Positions 1 through 7,937 of a stretch of DNA of 22,859 nt are shown here, piece after piece. The translations under genes were made by a program, and so were the position numbers. Source of the DNA: a virus; IMG/VR virus record IMGVR_UViG_3300037189_002259, positions 1 to 22,859 of that record. One strand, written 5' to 3'. The number at the start of each line of letters is the position of its first letter. The stretch's first letter is position 1. The notes under the pieces were generated by a model that saw only the letters and a list, made by a program, of their open reading frames with translations, ran no database searches and had not been told where the DNA came from.

Positions 1-215
1 GTGAACGCTGCGTTGATTTCTGCTGTGGTCAAGTTGCCATCAACAGATGCGCGCGCTAGACGCTCAATGACTGTGACCACTGCACTGATACCAGCCAGCA
101 TTGCTGACTTGGCGACAGGAATACCACCAATGATTGATGCGCCACCAATGATTGCCATTGCATTGACAATGAATGTGCTGATGATGCGTTGAATGATGCT
201 GACTGCTGTGTTCAT
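1..215 (-). CDS. Holin-like membrane protein, C-terminus cut by window edge
   Basis: The reading frame starts at the ATG at 215..213 and stays open for 71 codons to the window edge. Its ATGA start overlaps the stop of the gene at 212..394. Two hydrophobic stretches (about residues 12-32 and 37-52) are followed by a soluble segment with ERLARAS and DGNLTTAEINAAF. That ending is one I associate with small phage holins, which place a charged tail with an LT..EIN pattern after the membrane helices. In the family such proteins pierce the cytoplasmic membrane to time lysis. Holin function is inferred from this pattern and from the neighbouring small membrane proteins. An endolysin would be expected just beyond position 1 but cannot be seen. 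Confidence 0.7.
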   Translation of the reverse strand, partial: MNTAVSIIQRIISTFIVNAMAIIGGASIIGGIPVAKSAMLAGISAVVTVIERLARASVDGNLTTAEINAAF

Positions 216-394
216 TCTTCTTCTTCCTTTTGTAGTGCTATCGCTGCGAGATTGAGAACTAAGGCTGCGCCACTAATCCACAATCCGATTGTGCGTGTCT
301 GACCAGAAAGCGTGATAAGCACAAGCGCAGTACCTGCCAATGTCCATACAAGACCTGCGAACTCACCCAACAATCTGTTCATACCGTGTCCCAT
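212..394 (-). CDS. Small two-helix membrane protein, lysis region
   Basis: Sixty residues with two hydrophobic helices (about residues 10-28 and 36-54), a short polar turn (SGQTRT) and an acidic KEEEE end. I do not recognise the family. The layout suits a membrane protein of about 6.5 kDa, such as a holin partner or antiholin, because it is translationally coupled (ATGA) to the holin-like gene that follows. The ATG at 394..392 has AGG six bases upstream. The in-frame ATG at 382..380 is a possible alternative start and would remove four residues. Confidence 0.6.
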   Translation of the reverse strand: MGHGMNRLLGEFAGLVWTLAGTALVLITLSGQTRTIGLWISGAALVLNLAAIALQKEEEE

Positions 395-421
395 TCTCGC
401 CTATCGTGTGTGATTCACTCA

Positions 422-1687
422 TCACTTGCGTCTTGCTGATGATGTTGAAGTTGGTACAGCAGACAGCAATGCACCAGCAGCAATCACCAATCTGCGTGTG
501 CTGATGGGAACAGTTGAACCAATCGGAACATAGGAATCAACAGCACCATCAAAGACATTGATTGCTTCTTCAAAGGCTTCACGCACTTCAGTGGGTGCGT
601 CTTGCACTGCTTCCACTAGTGCTGTTATTTCAGCAGCGTCAAGTGTTTCAATGTCTAACGCTTCAAAGATTTCTTGTGCTTGTTCTGGCTCTATCGTTTC
701 AAGCAGTTCAGGATTGGTGGCTAGTTCTGCTGCCTGTTCCGCATCAATGCCTGCGTCAAGAATGTTGGCTACTGCTTCAATCACTTCTGATGCCGTTCCC
801 GTATCAAGGGTGTCTATCAGTTCTATGATTTGTGTATCAGTTTCAGATTGGGGTTCAGATGTGGGTTCTTGAAGTGGCAGTGATGTTGTTGGCATCAGCA
901 GTGTTGTGGTTGGCGCATCGTCTGGTGAAGGTGCAGGAACAGTTGAGACAGGAACAGATGAAGGAAGCGTGGCAGGAAGCGCAGCAGTTGTGGTTGTCGC
1001 AGGAAGTGTTGTCTGAACCTGATGATGTGTGGTCTGTGTTTCAGGAACCAGAGAAGTAGTAGTTGTTGATGCTTCAGTTGTTGTTGTCGGGGCTTGTGTT
1101 GTTGTGGGTTCTGGCTGTGTGGTTGTTGTCGTGGGTTCTGTCGCAGAAACAGTGAACGCTGAATCAGGCACAATCTGCCAATCACCATTGTTGATTCTCC
1201 ACGCCAGCATGAAACAAGTGCCACCACCATTTTCATAGAACCAGCCATCAAGCATCAGTGGTTGTTCTGATTGCAGGGTCATTGGTTCTGTCTCTATCGC
1301 AGTGCAACCCTTATCAGACCAGTCACCCCATTCATATGTTCCAATCTTCATTGTTCCACCATCATCGGCAGCCAACCAAAACTGAATGGTGTTGTGAACA
1401 GGCAAAGTGATGAAGCCTGTGTAATGAACCATGAACAGGTCATTAGGACAGTCAGTGAATGGTTCACCTTCAAAGTTTCTGTTGATGTTGTTTTCTATCT
1501 CGCTGCCACACAAGGTGTGCAGTGATTCATTCTTGGCAGGTGGTATCTGTTCAACGCTGAAGTAGTTTGCGTTGATACCGTTTTCTGCGATGCCACCAGC
1601 GTTTGCGTTCGTTTGCCCACTCGCCAGCAATAACAAGAGAAATGCCACGCTGGTTGATAGGCGTATCAGTCTTTGTGTGCGTGCCAT
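422..1687 (-). CDS. Secreted PA14-domain protein with Thr-rich stalk and helical C-terminus
   Basis: This 421-aa protein has four zones. Residues 1 to about 31 form a signal peptide (basic start, VAFLLLLLASG core, cleavage near ANA). Residues about 32-178 look like a PA14 domain: GINANYF at the start, then VHYTGFITLP and FWLAADDGGT, with several cysteines. PA14 domains are beta-barrels often found in carbohydrate-binding or adhesive surface proteins. Residues about 182-285 are a low-complexity Thr/Pro/Ser stalk. Residues about 288-385 are acidic and helical with repeated EQAxE and LDAAE units. A short hydrophobic stretch (LVIAAGALLSAV) with a basic end closes the protein. It overlaps the preceding gene by 22 bases. 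Export and surface exposure are likely; binding, superinfection exclusion or host modification are only guesses. Confidence 0.75.
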   Translation of the reverse strand: MARTQRLIRLSTSVAFLLLLLASGQTNANAGGIAENGINANYFSVEQIPPAKNESLHTLCGSEIENNINRNFEGEPFTDCPNDLFMVHYTGFITLPVHNTIQFWLAADDGGTMKIGTYEWGDWSDKGCTAIETEPMTLQSEQPLMLDGWFYENGGGTCFMLAWRINNGDWQIVPDSAFTVSATEPTTTTTQPEPTTTQAPTTTTEASTTTTSLVPETQTTHHQVQTTLPATTTTAALPATLPSSVPVSTVPAPSPDDAPTTTLLMPTTSLPLQEPTSEPQSETDTQIIELIDTLDTGTASEVIEAVANILDAGIDAEQAAELATNPELLETIEPEQAQEIFEALDIETLDAAEITALVEAVQDAPTEVREAFEEAINVFDGAVDSYVPIGSTVPISTRRLVIAAGALLSAVPTSTSSARRK

Positions 1688-1860
1688 TCAAAGTGTTTGC
1701 CCAATCTGCTGTCAACGGTATCTATCTTTTCTGCAATGCGGTCTAGTTTGTTTGCGTTGCTTGCGTGGTCTTTGTTGTTCTGTCTGCGTGTCACTTCAAT
1801 CAGCGTCACTATCAGCGTGACTGATGCGCCTATCAACGCAACAACTATCTGTTCATTCAT
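1666..1860 (-). CDS. Small membrane protein with C-terminal helix
   Basis: Sixty-four residues. One hydrophobic helix spans about residues 4-23 (VVALIGASVTLIVTLI). A charged helical tail (NKLDRIAEKIDTVDSRLG) follows and ends in HFEWHAHKD. Phages often encode this layout (one N-terminal helix, heptad-like tail, HxxWH-type end) close to lysis genes, where it is annotated as a holin-like or generic membrane protein. The start ATG lies inside the end of the preceding gene (8-base overlap), so translation is probably coupled. Holin activity is not established by the sequence. Confidence 0.65.
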   Translation of the reverse strand: MNEQIVVALIGASVTLIVTLIEVTRRQNNKDHASNANKLDRIAEKIDTVDSRLGKHFEWHAHKD

Positions 1861-1984
1861 CTGATGTCACTAGTGGTGCAGGTGCGTTGGCTTGGTCTTG
1901 AAGATACTGTGCGTATTCTTCATCAGTCATTTCACGCACTAGGTCATCAATTTGAACTAGTGGTTTTGTTAGTTCATTACTCAT
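1853..1984 (-). CDS. 43-aa hypothetical protein
   Basis: A 43-residue acidic frame. It is supported by a TAATG overlap with the stop of the tail-fibre-like gene at its start and an 8-base overlap with the next gene at its end. The core DDLVREMTDEEYAQYLQD is amphipathic, and the REMTxEEYAxY pattern is familiar from the ends of phage tail-associated proteins. I cannot assign a function. Its Asp codons fit the absence of GATC in the window: GAC is used before the codons CTA and CAA, whereas Asp codons before G are mostly GAT. Confidence 0.6.
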   Translation of the reverse strand: MSNELTKPLVQIDDLVREMTDEEYAQYLQDQANAPAPLVTSDE

Positions 1985-2532
1985 TATGCGTTCCTATATC
2001 CATAGACACGGATTGTGCCACCTGTCAAAGTTCCTGAACCTGCGAACAAGGTGAAGTCTGTGAAACTTGTATTGGACTTGTGGACACCACCTGTATGACC
2101 AGCAACATCAGTCACAATGAATGACCCACCAAAGCCAGTGAACCTTGTTGAATCAAACGGATTCAACAAATCAATATCTAGAAAGTTTCCCATTGTGGCA
2201 TCTGCTGTTCCTGCATACACAAAAGATGTTTGTGTGTTGTTGTACGCCACATTTCCATTAGCCCCTGTGGCATACACGGCGAAGGTAGCCCCATTGAAGT
2301 AGTTAGTAGTTGCAGCACCTAGACGCAGATTCAATGCTTGCGCTGTACCTGATGCCGTACCACCTGAATAGATGATGCGATAGTTCTGATAGTCAGCAGA
2401 GAACGCACCTGTAACAGCCACGCTTGAAACAGTGGTTCCTACTGTTTGCGTTTTGATTAGGTGCATACCAATGGTATTCATCTGTGCAGCAGTCAGCACT
2501 TGTCCTGTCACAAAGGTTGGTGGGGTTGGCAT
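1984..2532 (-). CDS. Tail-fibre-like / distal tail protein
   Basis: A 182-aa Gly/Thr/Ser-rich, beta-predicted protein. The N-terminus PPTFVTGQVLTAAQMN is a phage tail-fibre signature (TFxxGQxLTAAxMN), found at the start of many host-recognition or baseplate proteins. The remainder has alternating hydrophobic residues and ends in TIRVYGYRNA, typical of the last strand of such fibres. A strong ribosome site (AAAGGAAAA) precedes the ATG at 2532..2530. It follows the main distal tail gene, so it is probably the receptor-contacting tip or an accessory fibre. Confidence 0.72.
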   Translation of the reverse strand: MPTPPTFVTGQVLTAAQMNTIGMHLIKTQTVGTTVSSVAVTGAFSADYQNYRIIYSGGTASGTAQALNLRLGAATTNYFNGATFAVYATGANGNVAYNNTQTSFVYAGTADATMGNFLDIDLLNPFDSTRFTGFGGSFIVTDVAGHTGGVHKSNTSFTDFTLFAGSGTLTGGTIRVYGYRNA

Positions 2533-2556
2533 AATTAGTTTTCCTTTTTCATAGTG

Positions 2557-4224
2557 TCACCAGCCAAGTTTGTTTTGGTCAAGTATTCCAGCAGATGTGT
2601 CATCAAGAATGAGAAATGGTGTCAAACCAATATCAGCAACATAGTAGGTGAATCGTGATTCTGATGGTGTAGCAGTGAACGCTGAACCAAGAATGGTGCA
2701 GCGAAAAGTTGTGCCACGAAAAGTTATGAAAGTTGTGTAGCCAATAATGTCCCACCAGCCATAGCCCAAATCCAAAGACCAACTATTTTGTGCATCTGAC
2801 TTACAAGTGATTTCAGAAATACCAAAACCATTATCACCATAGATACCAAGAAGATAGTTGGCTAGGTCTGTTGCCTGTGACGCACTTGGGCTGTATGTGT
2901 TCTGGCGCAGCGTGCGATATGGGGCAGTTCCATATGTGACAACAACATCACCATAAGAATAAGTGTTCAATTCAATTTCTGTGAAGAAATCAGAAGATGC
3001 AGAATCAAACACAATTCCGTCATACACCTGATTAGTGCTGTTGTTTGTTGTGTCGCTGAACTGCACAGGCAAAGTACCAACAATGTCACGCCCATTGACA
3101 CCAACAATGTTGTTGTCAGAACCATCTTTGATTGTTGCACCAACAGTGGCGCACGCAGTGTTCAACCAAACTGCTAGAGAATCACCAACTTCAGATGCAG
3201 ACAACTGTGGTGATGTTGAAGCGGTGTATGTCGTTCCATAGTTCAAGTTGGTTCCAGCAAGAACATTGCTCAACTGTGTCAGCAAGTCACTTGCAGCAAC
3301 AGCCAAACTATTACCCTGCAACCTTCCCCACTGCGCCAACGCACCTTCACATTCAATTTCAACATTGTCTGCGACACCTGTTCCTGTGCTGCTGTTGTAT
3401 GGGATAGCCCACTGTACGCTGACATTTCTGATTCGCCCTGTCCACATTGTATAAGTAGAACCTGTGCGCTTGACCCTGATTTGTGTGTTCACTTTCAACG
3501 CTGTGTTCTGCGCGCTGAACCCTGTTGGGTATCTAGCACTGATAGTCATGCGTGATGGCTCAAAAGTGTCGTTGATTCCTTGCCTGCCAACAAACCCTGA
3601 AATCTGCTGCACATTAGTTAGCGCAAGCCATGTTGTAGTTGGTAACGCTGAAGGTGAACCATTTGCCACACCTAGCCAATATGCGTTGGTTGTTGAGCCA
3701 TCAAAGTATGAACCAACAGATGCTGATTGTTCAAGCATCATTCCATCAATCAACACAGCATTGCTGATTGCGCCATTGCTGTTTTGATAGAGAACATAGA
3801 CAGATGCGTAGTAGTCATTTGTTCCAGCAGTGACAGAAGCAGATATGCGTTGCCACCCGCCACCAGTAGTGATGCTGGTGATAGCACCTAGTGTGTTGTT
3901 GCGTTGCGTTCCAGTTGAATCATAGGTTCTAATTCCCAAACGCATATTGCGTGAAACACCAGCAGTGATGAACACATACGCTGATGCTGTGTATGTGTTG
4001 CCTGCAACAATGCGTGCCTGATTTGTTGGTGTCGCATACTCATTAGATGTGCTGTTAGTTGTTGCGATAACTTGCAGACAGTATGTGCCTGAGTACGCAC
4101 CAGAAGCAATCACACTTGCAGTTGAACCAACCAGTGACCCATCATAGGTGTTGCTTTCAAATGATGGATTGAACAACAAGTTGTTGCGTTCAAGTTGGTA
4201 TTCAACTGTGTATTGCTGTGGCAT
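2557..4224 (-). CDS. Minor tail protein with N-terminal carbohydrate-binding-like domain
   Basis: A 555-aa structural protein encoded directly after the tape measure (TAATG overlap at 4224), the usual place for distal tail or tail-hub proteins. Residues about 14-170 form a jelly-roll unit like the CBM4/9 or galactose-binding family: NPSFESNTYDG at the start, then YSGTYCLQV, YTASAYVF, WQRISASV and IDGMMLEQ. Residues about 190 to the end are beta-rich with FxVRQGxNDTF-like and RYPTGF features, and resemble a tail-tip component. Likely roles are tail-tip assembly plus initial binding to host glycans. The hub-like assignment is less certain than the carbohydrate-binding fold. Confidence 0.75.
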   Translation of the reverse strand: MPQQYTVEYQLERNNLLFNPSFESNTYDGSLVGSTASVIASGAYSGTYCLQVIATTNSTSNEYATPTNQARIVAGNTYTASAYVFITAGVSRNMRLGIRTYDSTGTQRNNTLGAITSITTGGGWQRISASVTAGTNDYYASVYVLYQNSNGAISNAVLIDGMMLEQSASVGSYFDGSTTNAYWLGVANGSPSALPTTTWLALTNVQQISGFVGRQGINDTFEPSRMTISARYPTGFSAQNTALKVNTQIRVKRTGSTYTMWTGRIRNVSVQWAIPYNSSTGTGVADNVEIECEGALAQWGRLQGNSLAVAASDLLTQLSNVLAGTNLNYGTTYTASTSPQLSASEVGDSLAVWLNTACATVGATIKDGSDNNIVGVNGRDIVGTLPVQFSDTTNNSTNQVYDGIVFDSASSDFFTEIELNTYSYGDVVVTYGTAPYRTLRQNTYSPSASQATDLANYLLGIYGDNGFGISEITCKSDAQNSWSLDLGYGWWDIIGYTTFITFRGTTFRCTILGSAFTATPSESRFTYYVADIGLTPFLILDDTSAGILDQNKLGW

Positions 4225-6803
4225 TATCCCTGAACCCTTAGTGGCAACGCACCATTCTGGCGTTGGTATCGGCGCAACGCATCAACAACTGCGTTTGGGT
4301 CTGCGCTGGTCACAGTCACATTGATGATGGTATCTCCACCCATCGCACCCATCTTTGACAATGGAATCACTGCTTCAGGTTCACCACCTTCAGCGATGAG
4401 CGCAAATGTGGGTTTCATAGCAATGCCACCTTCAGCAAGCGTGGCAAGACCACCAACGCTGATACCAGACCAGTCAAAGCCTGACATACTTGCAGAAGGC
4501 ATAGACACAGTAGAGCCAGTAGAACCAACACCAGCAGTGGGTGAAGGCACAGTAACTGTCACAGGTGTATTCAACTGCTTCAACAGTTTGTTGGCTGCTG
4601 CTATCTGCGATTTGGTCAAACCACCCTTTGCCTTGCGCAACAAGATTTCAGCCTTTGCCAGATTGCGTGTCACTTCTAGTTCACGCTCTTTGGCATCACG
4701 CACTTTGTCAATGGCTTCAACCTGTGCATCTTGCGCTTCTTGCAATTCAATCAATGCGTTCTTGTATGTATCGCTAGTTGTAGCAGCACCATTGATTGTT
4801 TCATTCAGATTTGTTTGTGCAGTGTTCACAGCAGTGGTTGCATCAGCAACAGCCTTCTGCGCATCTTCCTGTGCAAAGCGTGCTTCAGCCAAAGCAATTT
4901 CTGCTTCTGCAATCTCTCTAGGGTTGTTCCGTCTGCGTGCCTGCTCTAACGCTTTTTCAGCATCAGACACTGCGTAGTTGGCTTTTGTCAGGTCATAGCC
5001 TGCTTGCGTAGCGTCACGGTTCGCCCTGTTCAATCCTTCTTGCGCTGTCTGTGCTTCAGTGCTACCAGCCCCATAGCCCTGCGCAATCCTGTTCAGTTTG
5101 GCTTGTGCAGCAGCAACATTGTCTGTGGCTGTCTGCAAAGACTTCTGCGCAGTCACTGTGTTCTTGAACGCATCACGCAGGTTCTTCTGGTCAGAAACAA
5201 CAGTGCGTGCAGCATCGCCAAACTTTTTGAACTTTTCAGCAGCAGTCAAGATTATTTTGCCTGCTTTGTCAGTATCGGTGGTGTCAATATTCAAGCCAAG
5301 ACCCTTGAATAGTTTTTGATTGGCAATGTATTGCTGTTGTGATTTGGTCAGTTCATCAAGAGATTTTTTGTATTTCTTTGCATCACCAGCAGAAACTGTG
5401 AAACCTTGCCCACTTTCATTCCAATATGTGAAACCCCTGCCAGCCTTCACTGCTGCGTCAATACGCTCTTTCAACACTTTCAAAGAGCCTGTTCCCTTTG
5501 TCAGGTATTCTTCAAAAGCACCAACACCTTGCCCACTTAGATTCAGCATGAAGGCAAGGTTGCTGAGATTTCTGCTTGATAGCAGCAGTTGCTTGATGGC
5601 TTCCTTCTGTGCATCTCCTTCTTCATAAAGTGCATCAGTGAAGTTTTGTGTAGCAGATGTTGCTTTTGATTTGTTGCCTGCATAAATCGCATACAAACTT
5701 GCTGCGATGGTGAGCAAGGCTGTCACACCACCAGCAGCAAGCATTGCAACTTTTGTTGCGTTCAGCGCAACAATCTGTGCTTTGAGCGCACCTGTTGTCA
5801 CCTGCGCTGCAATAGTCAACGCTGTTTGAACTGCTGTGTAGGTAATGACAGCAACCTTCAACGCACCAAACAAACCAATGATTACTGTGATGGTTTTGCC
5901 CATGTTGCCCATGTTCCAGACACCACGCACAATTGACCCAACTAAGTAATTGAATGCGCCACCTAGACCACGATTACCAAGAATGGTTGAGAACTGTTCA
6001 ATCACAGGAACAACTTTGTCAATCACAAAGTTTGCGAAGCGTTCCACATAAGGAATGAGAACAGTACCCAAATCTTCAGCAGCGTTACCTAGTGCCACAC
6101 GCATACGGTCAAAGCCAGTAGCACCAGCAACAGCAGTGCCACCAACCTGTGATTCAACTTCTTTCAGAATCATCTTCTGCGCTTCAAGGGTTTTGCCTGT
6201 GGCAACAAGCGTCTTGATTTGTTCCTTCTGCTGGTCAGAGAAGTTCACACCTGCACGCTGAAGTGCGTTGATTCCCTTGACAGGGTTTGACAGTGCCTTG
6301 CCTAGCATCTTTGCAGCAGCATCAGTAGAACCAAAGACATTGCCCAAATCCAATGCAGCCATTGAAGCCCTATTGAAAATGTCGTTGCCTTTGCCAACTT
6401 CATTGCGTACTTGCTTGAAAGTCAGCAACAGGTTCAAACTTGATTGGATTGCTTCATCATCAATACCTGTTTTCACAGACAATGATTCAGCAAAGTTTGC
6501 AACCTGCTTTGCTGTCATGCCTGCTGCACCACCAGTGGCAGCAACAATTGCTTCAGTCTGCTTCATCACCTTCTGTGATTCATATGCAGCCTTGACAAGT
6601 GACCCACCAACAACACCAGCAACACCAGCAGCAATGCCACCAAACTTTGCAAAGTTCTTTCCTAATGTGTTGACTGCTTTGTTGGTTGATAGCAATACTG
6701 ATGCGCTCTTGTCGCCAGCGTTGTCTAGTTTCTTGAAATCAGCGATGGCTTTGGTGATTCCCTTTGCATCAAAGGTACTGATGATGGGTACTACAACAGC
6801 CAT
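4224..6803 (-). CDS. Tape measure protein
   Basis: At 859 aa this is the longest gene in the window and sits in the expected place after the chaperones. It has an N-terminal Ala/Gly-rich hydrophobic patch (about residues 55-72), a phage tail tape-measure core (roughly 75-270), a cluster of hydrophobic helices (about 300-375), and a long Ala/Lys/Gln/Glu-rich coiled coil (about 540-710). The C-terminus (LAEGGIAMKPTFALIAEGG, then EAVIPLSKMG) is shared by many tape measure proteins. These proteins set tail length and pass into the host membrane during DNA entry. At about 0.15 nm per residue the tail would be near 130 nm. The start ATG lies two bases after the previous stop. Confidence 0.93.
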   Translation of the reverse strand: MAVVVPIISTFDAKGITKAIADFKKLDNAGDKSASVLLSTNKAVNTLGKNFAKFGGIAAGVAGVVGGSLVKAAYESQKVMKQTEAIVAATGGAAGMTAKQVANFAESLSVKTGIDDEAIQSSLNLLLTFKQVRNEVGKGNDIFNRASMAALDLGNVFGSTDAAAKMLGKALSNPVKGINALQRAGVNFSDQQKEQIKTLVATGKTLEAQKMILKEVESQVGGTAVAGATGFDRMRVALGNAAEDLGTVLIPYVERFANFVIDKVVPVIEQFSTILGNRGLGGAFNYLVGSIVRGVWNMGNMGKTITVIIGLFGALKVAVITYTAVQTALTIAAQVTTGALKAQIVALNATKVAMLAAGGVTALLTIAASLYAIYAGNKSKATSATQNFTDALYEEGDAQKEAIKQLLLSSRNLSNLAFMLNLSGQGVGAFEEYLTKGTGSLKVLKERIDAAVKAGRGFTYWNESGQGFTVSAGDAKKYKKSLDELTKSQQQYIANQKLFKGLGLNIDTTDTDKAGKIILTAAEKFKKFGDAARTVVSDQKNLRDAFKNTVTAQKSLQTATDNVAAAQAKLNRIAQGYGAGSTEAQTAQEGLNRANRDATQAGYDLTKANYAVSDAEKALEQARRRNNPREIAEAEIALAEARFAQEDAQKAVADATTAVNTAQTNLNETINGAATTSDTYKNALIELQEAQDAQVEAIDKVRDAKERELEVTRNLAKAEILLRKAKGGLTKSQIAAANKLLKQLNTPVTVTVPSPTAGVGSTGSTVSMPSASMSGFDWSGISVGGLATLAEGGIAMKPTFALIAEGGEPEAVIPLSKMGAMGGDTIINVTVTSADPNAVVDALRRYQRQNGALPLRVQG

Positions 6804-6805
6804 GA

Positions 6806-7450
6806 CTAGAGAACCTTTCCAAATCTGCCAAGTGCAGTGCGTGCCTGTTTGCTTGCTCTTATTGACTGCGCATTGCGTCTGTCTGTGGCGTTCGCTATCT
6901 GCGCAGTGAAACGCTTGCCAATGTCATCAATGATTTTGTCAATCTTGTTTTCTACAAGTGGCAGATGTTTCTTGGTTGATTTCCACATCACTCTTGAAGG
7001 TGTGCCAGTGGTATTCACATTGCGCACAAACTGCTGACCCACTGCGCCTTCACCACGCTGGTTCTTTGCCAAGTCCCAAATAGCACCAGCAGCATTGGTC
7101 TGTGCAATACGCAGAATGGGGTATGAATTAGTCCTGCGTACCTTGCGCCCACCAACCTTGACCTGCACACCCTTCTTGACTTTCTTGCTGTCCCACTTAG
7201 GGAAAGAAGAACCAGCAGCATCAGGTGGTTTTCTTCCACGCCTAGTGCGCCCATACCTAGTCCAGTTGATGACACCAGTTGATGACTTCCAAGGCTTATC
7301 AGGAAAGTCATTAGCAACAGCAACGCGCAAAGGTTCAGTTGCGTTCTTCAAATCGGCTTCAATGATTTTGTATGTCTCGCGCTCTAACTGTTGCAAAGTC
7401 TGCAATACAGGTCTGATGCCGTGAACCATGTTGTTGCGTACATCAGCCAT
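6806..7450 (-). CDS. HK97-gp10-like or minor tail protein
   Basis: A 214-aa, strongly basic protein. The ATG at 7450..7448 shares one base with the stop of the frameshifted chaperone (TGATG), so the GTG two codons earlier in the window is not needed. The N-terminal helix, basic middle (RRGRKPPDAAG), IRIAQ-like segment and AAGAIWDLA resemble the gp10/tail-completion family of HK97-type phages. The C-terminus is helical and basic. Gp10-like proteins usually sit between the connector and the major tail gene, whereas this one lies between the chaperones and the tape measure. A minor tail role is therefore equally possible. Confidence 0.6.
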   Translation of the reverse strand: MADVRNNMVHGIRPVLQTLQQLERETYKIIEADLKNATEPLRVAVANDFPDKPWKSSTGVINWTRYGRTRRGRKPPDAAGSSFPKWDSKKVKKGVQVKVGGRKVRRTNSYPILRIAQTNAAGAIWDLAKNQRGEGAVGQQFVRNVNTTGTPSRVMWKSTKKHLPLVENKIDKIIDDIGKRFTAQIANATDRRNAQSIRASKQARTALGRFGKVL

Positions 7451-7916
7451 CACAACACCTTACTATTCTTGCGTTCCATTTGTAGAGCCTGTGCGCTTTG
7501 TTGGCTGCGCCACTTCACATATTCATACATTGATAGAACATCTTTGGCATCTTCTTCAATCAACACAGAAGGTGCAATGCCTGCTTCAACACATACGGTG
7601 ATGAACTTTCCGTATGTGCTGTCTAGTCCAAAGGGACTGTTGCAGTCTCAATTTCTTCTGGCAGGTCAGGCACATCTTCAGAAACCACATCAATCGTTTC
7701 AACCTTTTCAAGCCAGATGTCAAACTGTTCTTGTGTGTGCTTGCAACGGATTTGTGTTTTCCACGCCAACCAAGCAATGTCAGTCAAACGCAGTTCTGTT
7801 TCAAACTTTGTGACGCTGCGATTCCATGTGCGTTCAAACGCTACGAAATCAGCAAAGATTGCTTCACAGTCTTGTGTGGTTGCATCATTGAAGATGATGC
7901 GCATTTGCATTTTCAT
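7450..7916 (-). CDS. Tail assembly chaperone gpGT, made by -1 ribosomal frameshift
   Basis: Predicted 155-aa product joining 7916..7629 (frame of gpG, 96 codons) to 7629..7450 (59 codons and TGA) after a -1 slip at CCCTTTG. The second part has no start codon of its own. It stays open for exactly the gap to the next gene and has a plausible sequence: GLDSTYGKFITV, then IEEDAKDVLSMYEYVKWR and a basic, Gln-rich helical end. In lambda-like phages gpGT recruits the major tail protein onto gpG-bound tape measure. The frame fusion is deduced directly from the sequence; slippage efficiency is unknown. Confidence 0.85.
7590..7618 (-). promoter_or_regulatory. Frameshift-stimulating hairpin
   Basis: A perfect 9-bp stem (arms 7610-7618 and 7590-7598, sequence CACATACGG and its complement) with an 11-base loop, starting 10 bases after the slippery heptamer. 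A G-U pair at 7619/7589 would extend it to 10 bp. Its placement matches known stimulators of -1 frameshifting. Confidence 0.75.
7623..7916 (-). CDS. Tail assembly chaperone gpG
   Basis: A 97-aa acidic protein lying between the major tail genes and the tape measure, the classic position for gpG. The helical core (FVAFERTWNRSV, then DIAWLAWKTQIR and FDIWLEKVETIDV) matches the gpG-type pattern, in which an aromatic/Leu-rich helix is followed by F..WL..VE. The last zone is acidic and proline-rich and ends at TAG (7625..7623), two codons after the slippery heptamer. It likely coats the tape measure protein during tail assembly. A leader repeat (AGAACAGGACAG) lies 8 bases upstream of the ATG. Confidence 0.85.
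   Translation of the reverse strand: MKMQMRIIFNDATTQDCEAIFADFVAFERTWNRSVTKFETELRLTDIAWLAWKTQIRCKHTQEQFDIWLEKVETIDVVSEDVPDLPEEIETATVPLD
7629..7635 (-). promoter_or_regulatory. -1 frameshift slippery heptamer CCCTTTG
   Basis: On the minus strand the codons read GTC CCT TTG GAC TAG, so C CCT TTG is a perfect X XXY YYZ slip site two codons before the gpG stop. Slipping one base back re-pairs on CCC TTT and opens the 59-codon T extension. Confidence 0.85.
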
Positions 7917-7923
7917 TTTGTTG

Positions 7924-7935
7924 CTGTCCTGTTCT
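7924..7935 (-). repeat. Start-associated leader repeat, family A, copy at gpG
   Basis: AGAACAGGACAG (minus strand) ending 8 bases before the gpG ATG. The identical 12-mer precedes two other genes (16565-16576 and 18660-18671). It contains an AGGA ribosome-site core. Confidence 0.6.
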
Positions 7936-7937
7936 GA

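Noticed and set aside
1-192. Plus-strand 63-codon frame at the left edge
   Set aside because: Antisense to the holin-like gene, which has an ATGA overlap with its neighbour and membrane helices.
1029-1140. Tandem repeats of GTTGTTGT type as a regulatory repeat
   Set aside because: They are the coding sequence of the Thr-rich stalk (ACA/ACC/ACT codons) in the PA14 protein.
895-1251. Minus-strand 118-codon frame rich in Gln, His and Leu
   Set aside because: An out-of-frame reading of the Thr-rich stalk repeat in the PA14 protein.
4321-4977. Long plus-strand open frame (218 codons) opposite the tape measure gene
   Set aside because: It mirrors the coding strand of a convincing tape measure gene; composition is Ser/Ala/Cys-rich shadow sequence with no motif or ribosome site.
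6268-6909. Plus-strand open frame of 213 codons
   Set aside because: Runs antisense across the tape measure start and the gp10-like gene end; both minus-strand genes are well supported.
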